Source: Lewinellaceae bacterium (GTDB lineage Bacteria > Bacteroidota > Bacteroidia > Chitinophagales > Saprospiraceae). Taken from it: DNA of 64,000 nt. The translations under genes and the position numbers were made by a program. Below the pieces are notes generated by a model, which saw nothing but the letters and a program-made list of their open reading frames with translations, did no database searches and had not been told where the DNA came from. The DNA lies in the NCBI GenBank assembly GCA_020636135.1, contig JACJYK010000001.1, positions 1,846,501 through 1,910,500 on the forward strand, given 5' to 3'. Positions 27,311 to 37,229 of this stretch are shown here, one piece after another (position 1 is the first letter of the stretch; the number at the start of each line of letters is the position of its first letter).

Positions 27311-30300
27311 ATGCACGCCTGGAAGAGATTCTGCCGATTTTTGAGTGTAACCCAACTGTTGATTTTTACCATTTCATTACAAGCTCAAAGCACTATCTCG
27401 CTAAGAGACCTGGTCATCAGGGAAGCTTCCAAAACCCATGCCTCAAGTGACCTGTCCGAAGCAAAGGTGAGTAGTTCTTACACGACATCCGGACTGAATG
27501 TAACCCATGTTTATCTCAGCCAGTATTTCCAAGGGATTCCTGTTGAAGGTGGGATAATAAATGCCGCCATAAGAAATGGATCAATCGTAAATTTCAACTC
27601 CCGGTTCATACCATACATTGAATCAAAGGTTTCAAGGACAAATCCACAACTGAACTCGGACATAGCAATGCGAACAGCCGCGCTTGAAGTTCGGATGGTT
27701 TTACCAAGCCAGATGGGTACGCCAAAAATTGAATACAATTCCAGTGGGTTGCCGATTAAATATGCTTATGCCCCGATCCATCCGAATGAGGAGCAGCCAA
27801 CGATAGGACTAAAATGGATGCAGGATGCCGGCCGTAATTCCAAGCAGGTTCATCTTGTTTGGGAAGTCGTTCTGGAAAATCCGGACAGTCAGAGCATCTG
27901 GCATGTATTTGTGGATGCCATGGATGGCAAAATCATGTCAAAATACGATGCAGTAATAAAGTGTTTTGCCGTTGACCACGATCATATTCCGGGATCGTCG
28001 CATTCGATCAAACAAACATCAACAAAGAAAGATAGTCCCCGTATTCTTGGCATGAATATGCCGATGATGAGTGCGGGCTATCGCGTTTTTGACCTGCCCC
28101 TCGAAGCACCAAGTTTCGGAAGCCGTACGCTCGTTGCCGACCCTTGGGACCGAAATGGGCCGGGTAACCCAGCCGGCACATTAATGTGGCAAAATGATGG
28201 GACGCAAATCTATACCTATACTCGTGGTAATAACACGTATGCTTACGAAGACACATCTAATGTAAACCCCTCATTACCGGCTCCGGGTGTCCTCAATGGA
28301 CGCTATTCACCGGACGGTGGTGCTTCTCTGCAGTTTGACTTCCCACTCGACCTGAACAATCACCCAAGAACGAACATCGATGCCGCCATTACCAATTTGT
28401 TTTTCTGGAACAATTTGAATCACGACATTTTTTATCAGTATGGTTTCGATGAAGCGGCCGGTAACTTTCAGGTCGATAATCTCGGCCGGGGAGGCCAGGG
28501 TAACGATGCTGTTCGTGCCGAAGCCCTGGATGCTTTCAGGGTAGGAGCCAGAAACAATGCCAACTTTTTCACCCCAGTGGACGGGAATGCACCCCGGATG
28601 CAAATGTATGTTTGGGAGTCTGCCCCTGTTGCCCCATTGTTGGTTAACAGTCCCATTATAACCACCTTTGAATCGATCGAAAGTGGTTTTAGCGTCAATA
28701 ATAAATTATTTGATGTAGGACCGGTCACGGCAAACGTATATTACACCGGTGGGATTGGTTGTTCTGCTGCAGAGTTTGCCGGCTTCCCTCCCGGAGCCAT
28801 TGCCATGGTCGACCGAGGTACCTGTTCTTTTACCATAAAAGCACTAAATGCTCAAGCCGCTGGTGCCGTAGGTCTTATTGTCGTTCAGAATAATATAGGT
28901 GCTCCTACAACTATGGGGGGCACTGATAACTCGATCACCATGCCCGCAGTGATGATTTCGATGGAGGATGGTGCTACGCTTAAAGCATTGCCCAACGGTA
29001 CCGTCAACGTAAGCATGACCACTGGTGGTCCGGTAGCTTTTAAGCTCGGTGATCTGGACAACGGGATTATTACCCACGAATACGGCCATGGTATTTCAAC
29101 ACGTCTCGTGGGTGGACCCAATATCGGATGCCTTGGAAATGAAGAGCAAATGGGGGAAGGCTGGAGCGATTATTTTGCGCTGATGCTGACAACTGACTGG
29201 AACTCGGCAGCACCAAATGATGCCAGACCAATTGGGACCTATGCATTAAATCAGGCCAGCAATAGCTTTGGAATCCGACCATTTCCTTATTCCTATGATA
29301 TGTCGATCAATCCCGAGACCTATGCGAACTTGCCGGATAATGCGCTATTGACTACGCCACATGGGGTCGGAACGGTCTGGGCGACCATGCTCTGGGATAT
29401 GACCTGGAACGTTATTGCTCAGGTAGGAAGCGTAGATCAGGATCTGTATCATGGTCAGGGTGGGAATAACATCGCCTTGCAATTGGTCATTGATGCGTTG
29501 AAGCTCACCCCCTGTTCTCCTGGATTTGTTGATGCCCGGGATGCAATATTAAGAGCGGATGAATTGCGGTATAATGGTCTTTACCGGTGTGCGATATGGG
29601 ATGCTTTTGCCCGCCGGGGATTGGGCATAGCTGCCGACCAAGGAAGTTCATTAAGTCGCTTTGATGGCACCGCCTCTTTTGCAACAGATACGACTGTTAC
29701 GGTTTTCAAAACCACCAGCCCGGGTGTAATCCGCGAAGGTGAGGTTGGTACGATTAATATTTCATTGTCCTGCGGTTGTGGCAATGGGACCAACTCTGGA
29801 CTGACCGTGGAGGATGTCATCGGTGCTGGACTTACCTACGTTAGTGGAGGCACGCTGTCCGGAGATACCGTTTCTTTTGGTCCCCTGGCTTGCATGGGTA
29901 CGGACACCCTAACCGTATCCTATCAGGTGACAGCAGATAGCTGTATCTGGGATCTTCCGGCAACGCTATTTTCAGAAACTGCCGAGGCGTCACCAATGGT
30001 TGCGGTCGAAAACCTTAGTGGGTTAACCAACTGGAGTAAATCCAATACGCTTGCTCATGAGGGGGCTGCATCCTGGTATGCGGTTGATTTTGACAGTCCT
30101 TCAGATAATGCGTTGGTTACAGATCCAATCTCAGTGACGAAGAACAGCGAGTTATCCTTTTTCCATCGGTTTGAGACAGAATCCGGTTGGGATGGTGGTG
30201 TTGTTGAGTACTCTTTGGATGGCGGCAGCACCTGGTATGATGCACAGCCATACATGGTTCAAAACGGTTATACCGAAAATTCGGGTTCCTTTTTCCGCCC

Positions 30301-33300
30301 CCTTTTTGGTGGAAGCAGTGAAGGATATTTTGGAACGACGGATTTTGTCGAGTCTAAAATCTCACTGTACTCGTTTATCGGACTGCAGGTGAAATTCAGA
30401 TTCAGATTCCTATCCGACCAATTTGTAGGTGGTTCGGGAATCAATGGCTGGTACATCGATGATATTTCAGTAACCACGGTAAATGTTGCAGTAAATCAAA
30501 CGAAGTTGTTCCGCAATGGTGTGTTGGAAGACTCGGTTCTTTGCCTCATTCCGTTGGGTTTGCCAACCCAGTCAGACAATACCTTCACGTGTCATGACCG
30601 GGTCAATATTTCCATGAATGGCCAATGCCTTAGGAATATTGAACCCGAAGAATTGATCACGACGGCTGAATGTGCCAACCACTTATTGGTAGAATTATCG
30701 TATCCAAAAGGTACGAATACGTTCGATCCGGCCAGTACGGTCGATGTTTCACACATTGGCGCTGAAATGACCTACCGGGTGATCGATTTAGTCAACAAAA
30801 ATAGTTGTTGGGGAACCATTAAAGTTGAAGACAAATATCCTCCGATCATCGAATGTTCCAACACGACAGTGTCTTGTTTGAATGCAGAAAATGCGGCTGC
30901 TAAGGTGGTGGTAGGTGATAATTGCAGTGCTTACGGCGATCCAAAAGTTGAAATCGTTAGCCGTAAATGGGAAAGCTTTGATTGCGATACAGACTCTCCG
31001 CTCAGTGGTTATGTTGCACGGGTAATACGGGCCACCGATGTATGGGGTAATTTCGTGGAATGCAATGACACCATCTTTATCATCCGTGAATCGCTTGATC
31101 AATTGGTATGCCCGGATGATGTAGAAATAGAGTGTACAACTACGGTGATTCACGACAATAAAGAAGTGGAGCTTCTCTGGAATACCGGAGAAAAAGGGGA
31201 CACCTATCTCGATGACCAGGGATATGCTCATCCTTGGCCCACGGATGGGAAAGGTTATTTTCCGGCACCGTATTTGGTCAGTGCCTTACAAGGTCAGCCG
31301 GATGCGTATTTCATCCCCGGGCGTTCTGCCTCAGGACCTCAATTTGACAAACAAGGTAAATGCCAGATACTATTTGAATACGAAGATCATGTTTTGCCGA
31401 CTTGCGGACGTTCGTATAAGATCCGTCGTACCTGGCACATTTACGACTGGTGCAGGGGCAGTGATTTCACCTGTGTTCAGTGGTTTAAGTTTTCAGATAC
31501 CAAGGGCCCGGAGATCGATCCGCATGCTCTGATCACCAAAGTTGAAGCTCCTATTTCAGGGATGGTCTCGTTTACCGACCTCCAGTCTTGGACAGATGCT
31601 ACCGGAGATCAGGACATTGTATTGGAAGATTTTAACCAATTCAAACAAGATGTTTCTTTTGCAGATGAGCCATTGGAGTTGGACTATTTCTCCATCCAAA
31701 GGGTGGTGGACAACCTCTATTATCCGGTTTTATTTGATATAATCGATGCTTCGCCCTTTGTGGGTCCGGGTGCTGTGGATGGCACGCCTGCAGCCATTTT
31801 TGAGCATGCCCTGGAGTTTGGCAGTGAAGCCGACCATGTTGAATTGCGGTTCAAAATTCCGGTAACTTCATTTTCAGCGGAGTTCCTTTATGCCGCCAGT
31901 GGTGAAAATGTTAATCTAGATGTGGAATTACAAACCATGTCAGGGAAAACCTCTCAGATCGCTATGTTGCCTGCCGATGGATTCTTTGGTGTGGTGTCCG
32001 GGATGGATCCAATTACCAAAATTTCCTTCAGGAGCCGGGTCGATCAAGTTCTAGCCTCAAAAGCGTATTATGTAGACAATATCCGGTTTAGTACAGGGTT
32101 ACGGTTGAAGGATGATTATAACTTGGTGGGTTATAGTGACCCACACGATTGTAAAGCGCACCTGGATATCCCGGACATTCGGGATTTGGTGGTCAAAGAG
32201 TGTGACGATCAGCTTACGGTGTTGTATGAAGTATCTTACCAGGATCAGGCTCATCCGGGATCAACAACGCTCTTGTCTGGCGAAATCGCGGAAGGAGGAA
32301 AAGCTACCGTATATCTTCCTCAGGGTTGGCATTGGATTCGTTATGTGATTCGCGATCGCTGCTGGAATGAAAGTGTGGTGTACCGTAAGGCATTGATTGA
32401 AGATAATACACCTCCGACACCGGTATGCGACGAGATTACCCAGGTTACCCTGGATCCGGAAAAATGTTGGGCGCGGGTTTACGCCAAGGACCTTGATGAT
32501 GGCAGCCACGACAATTGTTGTGAGCAGTTACACTTTGCGGTGGCTAATATGGATAGTGTGACCTACTGGCGGAATTACTGGCATGATTTCTTCATCGGAT
32601 GCATCGGGGAAAGCGCATATAATGCAGACAAGGATGGGTATGAAACCTATATCGAAGAATGGATCAACACGTTTGTTTTCGATGACTATATTGATGTAAC
32701 AGAATGTGGTCGTGAACAATTAGTATTGCGGGTCTATGAGGCTTGTGACCTGCCTGTATATGATCCACATACCTTCTATGGCGGCGAACACGAATGGTAT
32801 TGGTACAATCACTCCCATGTGTTCCAGGCTTTCTACTTGTGGAAGCTGGATGAATTCATTCACTATGGAGATCCGCGCTATCTGATCACTTGTGAAGGCG
32901 ATTATTTGCACTATGATTTTCCTGTTTTGGCCATTGCGGGTGTTTATGGGCATTTAGATATTATGCCTCAATTAACTGAAGGAGGGTATTCCGGATGCGG
33001 CCTCGCTGGATTACCGAGTAATTCAATTTTGGAATTGGAATTACCAGAATTATTGAACGCCCATAGTCCGGTTCCATGGGGAATTTGTTCATGGCAAATC
33101 ATCACAGAAGAAGGAGTGGAAGATTGGAAGAATCGTATCTTCGAACCCTACCGGACCGAAGCAGAGATTACCAAACGATTGAATCTAACTACACCCTACT
33201 ATACGCCGGTTCGATACAGCGATTGCATGATCGAGGTGATTAAGGACGATAAGACACCACCGGTGGTGGTTGCTCCTGAGGATGTGACGGTTTACTGTGA

Positions 33301-35188
33301 CGGTGTTCCCTACTGGTGGGAGCTGACGAAGCCCTATGCCGGAGGCACCAAAACCGCAACGGTGAAAGGCCATGGCGCCTCCTTTACGCATGATGTATGT
33401 GAAGGTGAAGATGCACTGGCTACCTATTGCGCAGATCCTTACATCTACCCAGTAGGATGGAACACTTCAGGTGCTCCGGTAGAAGTAACGACGGTTTGCT
33501 GCGTAGAGATCCCGTGGGATGGCGGAGACTTCGGCTATTACGGTGGCTCGGTATGCGGCGAGTCCAATTATGTCGGCGGCGTGAACTGCGATGAATACAG
33601 CTACTGGTACCACGATCACAACTGGCAGCCGATCTACTGCCGGCTGTGGCTGATGCTGGATAAATACGACAACCCGGACGGTGGACACCCGGATCCGCAA
33701 AGCTACTTTGACGAGACGTCGGAAGACTGGGTGATCACGGACAACTGCTGGGCGCCGGAAACGGAAGTGGAATACAGTGGAAGCCTGAACGAATGTGGGG
33801 TAGGGACGCTGACCAAGACGGTGACGGCTACCGATAAATGTGGTAACACGGCACACGACACACAGACGCTGTATGTGAAGCCACGCTCCGACTTTGAGGT
33901 GATCTTCCCGGCAGATGTGGTGGTGAACTGCACTGACCCGGGCAGTCTGGCGGCAGACCGCACGGGCGCAGGTTATCCGGAGATCAGCGACGACGACTGT
34001 GAGCTGATCGGGGTGACGTACTCGGATGAGCGTTACGATGTGACGGAAGGCTGCTACAAGATCTTACGGACGTGGAAGCTGATTGACTGGTGTGTTTATT
34101 CACCAGACATCAATAGCCGCTATCCGGATGTGATCGTCGACGACCGTCTGGTAGCGAGTGAGAGCAGATGCTGCATCCACCGCAATCTGAAGGATGACGG
34201 AGATGGTTACATGACCTATCTGCAGGTGATCAAGGTGGTGGATGACGAAGCACCGGTGATCGTATGCAATGAGCTGGAAGAGACCTGCATCCTGGACAAC
34301 AACTGCGATGCAGCGACGGTACGGTACGAGTTGCTGGCTTCAGGCACAGACAACTGTGCAGCAGAAGATGAGATCCAATACCGCTACACGGTATTGGCCG
34401 ATGAGACCACTCCGGTAGCTTACGGACAAGGTCATGAATTAACAGCAGAACTGGCGGTAGGCACGTATGGTGTCTGGCTGGTAGGCAAGGATCGCTGTGG
34501 CAATGAGGACAGCTGTTATACGACATTTACGATCAGAGACTGCAAGAACCCAACGCCTTATTGCTACCATGGCATCGCTACGGTGGTGATGAGTCCTTCG
34601 GGCGAGGTCGAGGTATGGGCTGCGGACTTCGATGCCGGCAGCTACGACAACTGTACGACGGCCGACAACCTGATCCTGAGCTTCACGGAAGACGGAGAGA
34701 CACCAAGTATCACGTTCACCTGTGCGGACATCCCGGATGGTCGTTCCCAGGAGATTGAAGTGGAGATCTGGGTGATCGACGAAGCCGGTAACAAGGACTT
34801 CTGTACTACGACGTTGCTGCTACAGGATAACACTGGCAATGCCTGCCAGGACAGCAGTCCGTTGACGAAGTCGGGAACTGGATCGGCGTCACCGGGACAA
34901 AAGGTAAAGGGAGAAGGGATAAGGACGCCTGAGCTCTATCAGAATACGCCGAACCCATTCAGTGGGGAGACGAAGATTGGCTTCTGGTTGCCAGAAAGCA
35001 TGACAGCAACCCTGCGGGTAATGGACGTGACGGGCAAGGAGCTTTACCGGGTGACCGGCAGTTATTCAGGAGGAAATCATTTGATTACCCTGGAGGCTGG
35101 TAGCATTCCGGAAGTGAAAGGTGTCTTGTTTTATCAGCTTGAAACGGCATCAGGAGTGCTCAATAAACGGATGGTCAGGGTTAACTAA
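27311..35188 (+). CDS. Secreted M36 fungalysin-like metallopeptidase with T9SS sorting domain
   Basis: 2,625 residues, complete, from the ATG at 27311. The signal peptide ends near ISLQAQ (residue 26). Then: fungalysin propeptide/PepSY (about 40-215); M36 catalytic domain (about 260-790) with HEYGH at 589-593 and E616 in GEGWSD; a protease-associated insert (about 440-560); DUF11-like and MAM-like domains (to about 1055); the Cys-rich shared module from about 1092; and a T9SS CTD at 2541-2625. Compared with the paralogue at 1-7212 it has about 190 extra residues at roughly 1407-1597, a beta-rich domain ending AYYVDNIRFS. Both active sites are intact, so this is a duplicated active peptidase rather than a decayed copy. 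A terminator homologous to the paralogue's follows. Confidence 0.94.
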   Translation: MHAWKRFCRFLSVTQLLIFTISLQAQSTISLRDLVIREASKTHASSDLSEAKVSSSYTTSGLNVTHVYLSQYFQGIPVEGGIINAAIRNGSIVNFNSRFIPYIESKVSRTNPQLNSDIAMRTAALEVRMVLPSQMGTPKIEYNSSGLPIKYAYAPIHPNEEQPTIGLKWMQDAGRNSKQVHLVWEVVLENPDSQSIWHVFVDAMDGKIMSKYDAVIKCFAVDHDHIPGSSHSIKQTSTKKDSPRILGMNMPMMSAGYRVFDLPLEAPSFGSRTLVADPWDRNGPGNPAGTLMWQNDGTQIYTYTRGNNTYAYEDTSNVNPSLPAPGVLNGRYSPDGGASLQFDFPLDLNNHPRTNIDAAITNLFFWNNLNHDIFYQYGFDEAAGNFQVDNLGRGGQGNDAVRAEALDAFRVGARNNANFFTPVDGNAPRMQMYVWESAPVAPLLVNSPIITTFESIESGFSVNNKLFDVGPVTANVYYTGGIGCSAAEFAGFPPGAIAMVDRGTCSFTIKALNAQAAGAVGLIVVQNNIGAPTTMGGTDNSITMPAVMISMEDGATLKALPNGTVNVSMTTGGPVAFKLGDLDNGIITHEYGHGISTRLVGGPNIGCLGNEEQMGEGWSDYFALMLTTDWNSAAPNDARPIGTYALNQASNSFGIRPFPYSYDMSINPETYANLPDNALLTTPHGVGTVWATMLWDMTWNVIAQVGSVDQDLYHGQGGNNIALQLVIDALKLTPCSPGFVDARDAILRADELRYNGLYRCAIWDAFARRGLGIAADQGSSLSRFDGTASFATDTTVTVFKTTSPGVIREGEVGTINISLSCGCGNGTNSGLTVEDVIGAGLTYVSGGTLSGDTVSFGPLACMGTDTLTVSYQVTADSCIWDLPATLFSETAEASPMVAVENLSGLTNWSKSNTLAHEGAASWYAVDFDSPSDNALVTDPISVTKNSELSFFHRFETESGWDGGVVEYSLDGGSTWYDAQPYMVQNGYTENSGSFFRPLFGGSSEGYFGTTDFVESKISLYSFIGLQVKFRFRFLSDQFVGGSGINGWYIDDISVTTVNVAVNQTKLFRNGVLEDSVLCLIPLGLPTQSDNTFTCHDRVNISMNGQCLRNIEPEELITTAECANHLLVELSYPKGTNTFDPASTVDVSHIGAEMTYRVIDLVNKNSCWGTIKVEDKYPPIIECSNTTVSCLNAENAAAKVVVGDNCSAYGDPKVEIVSRKWESFDCDTDSPLSGYVARVIRATDVWGNFVECNDTIFIIRESLDQLVCPDDVEIECTTTVIHDNKEVELLWNTGEKGDTYLDDQGYAHPWPTDGKGYFPAPYLVSALQGQPDAYFIPGRSASGPQFDKQGKCQILFEYEDHVLPTCGRSYKIRRTWHIYDWCRGSDFTCVQWFKFSDTKGPEIDPHALITKVEAPISGMVSFTDLQSWTDATGDQDIVLEDFNQFKQDVSFADEPLELDYFSIQRVVDNLYYPVLFDIIDASPFVGPGAVDGTPAAIFEHALEFGSEADHVELRFKIPVTSFSAEFLYAASGENVNLDVELQTMSGKTSQIAMLPADGFFGVVSGMDPITKISFRSRVDQVLASKAYYVDNIRFSTGLRLKDDYNLVGYSDPHDCKAHLDIPDIRDLVVKECDDQLTVLYEVSYQDQAHPGSTTLLSGEIAEGGKATVYLPQGWHWIRYVIRDRCWNESVVYRKALIEDNTPPTPVCDEITQVTLDPEKCWARVYAKDLDDGSHDNCCEQLHFAVANMDSVTYWRNYWHDFFIGCIGESAYNADKDGYETYIEEWINTFVFDDYIDVTECGREQLVLRVYEACDLPVYDPHTFYGGEHEWYWYNHSHVFQAFYLWKLDEFIHYGDPRYLITCEGDYLHYDFPVLAIAGVYGHLDIMPQLTEGGYSGCGLAGLPSNSILELELPELLNAHSPVPWGICSWQIITEEGVEDWKNRIFEPYRTEAEITKRLNLTTPYYTPVRYSDCMIEVIKDDKTPPVVVAPEDVTVYCDGVPYWWELTKPYAGGTKTATVKGHGASFTHDVCEGEDALATYCADPYIYPVGWNTSGAPVEVTTVCCVEIPWDGGDFGYYGGSVCGESNYVGGVNCDEYSYWYHDHNWQPIYCRLWLMLDKYDNPDGGHPDPQSYFDETSEDWVITDNCWAPETEVEYSGSLNECGVGTLTKTVTATDKCGNTAHDTQTLYVKPRSDFEVIFPADVVVNCTDPGSLAADRTGAGYPEISDDDCELIGVTYSDERYDVTEGCYKILRTWKLIDWCVYSPDINSRYPDVIVDDRLVASESRCCIHRNLKDDGDGYMTYLQVIKVVDDEAPVIVCNELEETCILDNNCDAATVRYELLASGTDNCAAEDEIQYRYTVLADETTPVAYGQGHELTAELAVGTYGVWLVGKDRCGNEDSCYTTFTIRDCKNPTPYCYHGIATVVMSPSGEVEVWAADFDAGSYDNCTTADNLILSFTEDGETPSITFTCADIPDGRSQEIEVEIWVIDEAGNKDFCTTTLLLQDNTGNACQDSSPLTKSGTGSASPGQKVKGEGIRTPELYQNTPNPFSGETKIGFWLPESMTATLRVMDVTGKELYRVTGSYSGGNHLITLEAGSIPEVKGVLFYQLETASGVLNKRMVRVN
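33242..35188 (+). repeat. Near-identical C-terminal module, copy 3 of 3
   Basis: Almost base-for-base the same as 5266-7212, including long runs of identical codons (for example YCADPYIYPVGWNTSGAPVE), while the preceding 200 bases of the two genes differ widely. The edge of high identity is sharp. Confidence 0.85.
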
Positions 35189-35244
35189 CAAAATGCTCTG
35201 AAATGAACTTTGACTGATAAAGCATGTCTGTATAAATAGATAAG

Positions 35245-35284
35245 AGGATGTTGCCCTGATACTCATTGGGCAGCATCCTTTTTC
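35245..35284 (+). terminator. Rho-independent terminator
   Basis: AGGATGTTGCCC (35245-35256) pairs with GGGCAGCATCCT (35268-35279), an 11-base loop between, then a T run. It is homologous to the hairpin at 7258 after the paralogous gene. Confidence 0.88.
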
Positions 35285-35532
35285 TTTAAATGCTTATTAC
35301 TGAATTGCTACGGACTCACCGGAAATAACAGGATATTAATACCCGATAACATATTTCCTTTTTCATAATAAACCTGCAATTAGCGCGTGACTGTCGGCGA
35401 ACACCAGGTGATAATTTGGACATTCTTTCAGAGGGATAATATCATTTGGCCGGCTGAACATATATGCGTCTCTAAATAAAAGGTACCAACCTTTAGCACT
35501 GAAATATTACAGGCACTTTTTTTGTTATTTAG
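35285..35532. other. Intergenic region without a recognisable gene
   Basis: This lies between the terminator of the M36 gene and the gld operon promoter region. No open frame, tRNA or obvious structured RNA was seen; the sequence is AT-rich. Confidence 0.5.
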
Positions 35533-35563
35533 TTGTGTACGCTGAATGATTCAATTACTTTTA
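35533..35563 (+). promoter_or_regulatory. Candidate Bacteroidota-type promoter of the gld operon
   Basis: TTG at 35533-35535 and TACTTTTA at 35556-35563 (one mismatch to TAnnTTTG) are separated by 20 bases, the usual spacing for the major Bacteroidota sigma factor. The gldA ATG follows 19 bases later, implying a very short leader. Confidence 0.4.
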
Positions 35564-35582
35564 TATTATAATCCCTGTTAAT

Positions 35583-36485
35583 ATGTCAATTGAGGTACAG
35601 AACCTCCATAAATGGTACGGCTCTAACCAGGCATTAAATGACATATCCTTTACCATCAAGAAAGGAGAGATCGTCGGTTTTCTTGGACCTAACGGTGCGG
35701 GAAAGACAACAACGATGAAGATCTTGACTTGCCTGATGCCTCCGACGGAAGGTCATGCTTCGGTATGTGGTTTGGATGTGCGGAAAAACCCGATTGGCAT
35801 CCAGCGGTTGATAGGTTATTTGCCGGAGAACAATCCATTGTACGGGGATATGTTCGTTCAGGAGTATTTGAATTTTGTCTCGCAGATCTATCATATTCCG
35901 AATCGACAGGCGCGCATTACCGATATCATCCAACAAACCGGTCTGGTATCGCATGCCCACAAGCTGATCAAGGAACTCTCCAAGGGATACCGGCAACGGG
36001 TTGGATTGGCGCAGGCATTAATACACGATCCACAGGTCCTGATTTTGGATGAACCTACCACCGGGTTGGACCCCAATCAAATCCTGGAGATTCGGGAGAT
36101 CATTCGTCAGCAGGGTAAAACCATTCTGCTTTCCACGCATATCATGCAGGAAGTTGAGGCGATGTGCGACCGCGTGATCATCATCCATAAAGGGAAGATT
36201 ATTGCCGATAATTCAACGGCTGAGTTGAAGAAGCAAATTAAATCGCACGAACGCATTGTGGTCGAATTTGATCGCCCATTGACATTAGAATATTTCAAGA
36301 AAGACAAATATCTCCGCGAAGTAGAGATGATCGATAAACAAAGACTTACCATACGACAAAGAGAGCAGGAAGACCTGCGTACGCATCTCTTTGACTTTGC
36401 TGTTGCCCACAATCTCCGTATCCTGGAGATGTACCAGGAGCATAATAGCCTGGAAGATGTATTTCGTGAATTAACTCATGCCTGA
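35583..36485 (+). CDS. gldA: GldA: gliding-motility/T9SS-associated ABC transporter ATPase
   Basis: 300 residues. Walker A GPNGAGKTTT (35-44), signature ELSKGYRQRVGLAQAL, Walker B VLILDEPTTGLDP and switch His in LSTHIMQEVEAM are all present. The start, MSIEVQNLHKWYGSNQAL, and the C-terminal extension with LEMYQEHNSLEDVFRELT are typical of GldA. It powers the GldF/GldG membrane complex, which in flavobacteria is needed for gliding or for maturation of surface components; the transported substrate is not established. Its TGA overlaps the gldF ATG (TGATG), so the subunits are coupled. Confidence 0.93.
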   Translation: MSIEVQNLHKWYGSNQALNDISFTIKKGEIVGFLGPNGAGKTTTMKILTCLMPPTEGHASVCGLDVRKNPIGIQRLIGYLPENNPLYGDMFVQEYLNFVSQIYHIPNRQARITDIIQQTGLVSHAHKLIKELSKGYRQRVGLAQALIHDPQVLILDEPTTGLDPNQILEIREIIRQQGKTILLSTHIMQEVEAMCDRVIIIHKGKIIADNSTAELKKQIKSHERIVVEFDRPLTLEYFKKDKYLREVEMIDKQRLTIRQREQEDLRTHLFDFAVAHNLRILEMYQEHNSLEDVFRELTHA

Positions 36486-37213
36486 TGTGGAGTATCTACC
36501 GCAAGGAGATCAGATCTTTATTTAGCTCACTCATCGCTTACATTGTCATCGGTTTCTTTTTGCTGGTCATGGGATTGATGACCTGGGTTTTTCCAGAATA
36601 CAGTGTACTTGATTATCCATATGCATCACTTGAGTCTTTCTTCAGGTTGGCACCTACCATCCTTACGATCATGATCCCTGCCATAACGATGCGGTCATTT
36701 GCCGAAGAGTCACAGACCGGAACCCTGGAATTATTACTGACCAGACCGATTACGCTTGCTGCGCTGGTCTGGGGGAAATACTTGGCTTATCTAAGTCTGG
36801 TCCTGATTACGTTATTGCCTACTTTGATATACTATATCAGTCTTAAATCACTGGCTGCAACACCGGCCATGGTTGATGGCGGAGAGACTTTGTCAGCGTA
36901 CCTCGGTCTGGCGTTACAGGCAGCCAGTTTTACCGGCATAGGGATGCTGGCCAGCACCTGGTCCTCTAACCAGATTATTGCCTTCATCACGGGAGTGTTT
37001 ATGTGTTTTATACTGCAATGGGGTTTTGTATTCATAAGCAAATTACCCGGATGGGTCGGAACATGGGATTACATTGTTCAGCAGTTTGGCATTGACGCAC
37101 ATTATTCATCCATCAGCCGGGGTGTTATTGACTCCCGGGATCTTTTGTATTTCTTTACACTGATCCTGTTATCCGTCGAAGCAAGTCATATGGTGCTGGC
37201 TTCACGAACCTGA
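36485..37213 (+). CDS. gldF: GldF: ABC-2 type permease subunit
   Basis: 242 residues with about six membrane segments in ABC-2 permease order. The N-terminal cytoplasmic helix MWSIYRKEIRSLFSSLIAY and the AEESQTGTLELLLTRPITL segment (coupling region) are characteristic of GldF. It forms the transmembrane channel with GldG and is energised by GldA. It starts inside the gldA stop codon, and gldG follows after 16 bases. Confidence 0.92.
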   Translation: MWSIYRKEIRSLFSSLIAYIVIGFFLLVMGLMTWVFPEYSVLDYPYASLESFFRLAPTILTIMIPAITMRSFAEESQTGTLELLLTRPITLAALVWGKYLAYLSLVLITLLPTLIYYISLKSLAATPAMVDGGETLSAYLGLALQAASFTGIGMLASTWSSNQIIAFITGVFMCFILQWGFVFISKLPGWVGTWDYIVQQFGIDAHYSSISRGVIDSRDLLYFFTLILLSVEASHMVLASRT

Positions 37214-37229
37214 TAAAACCGATACCTTG

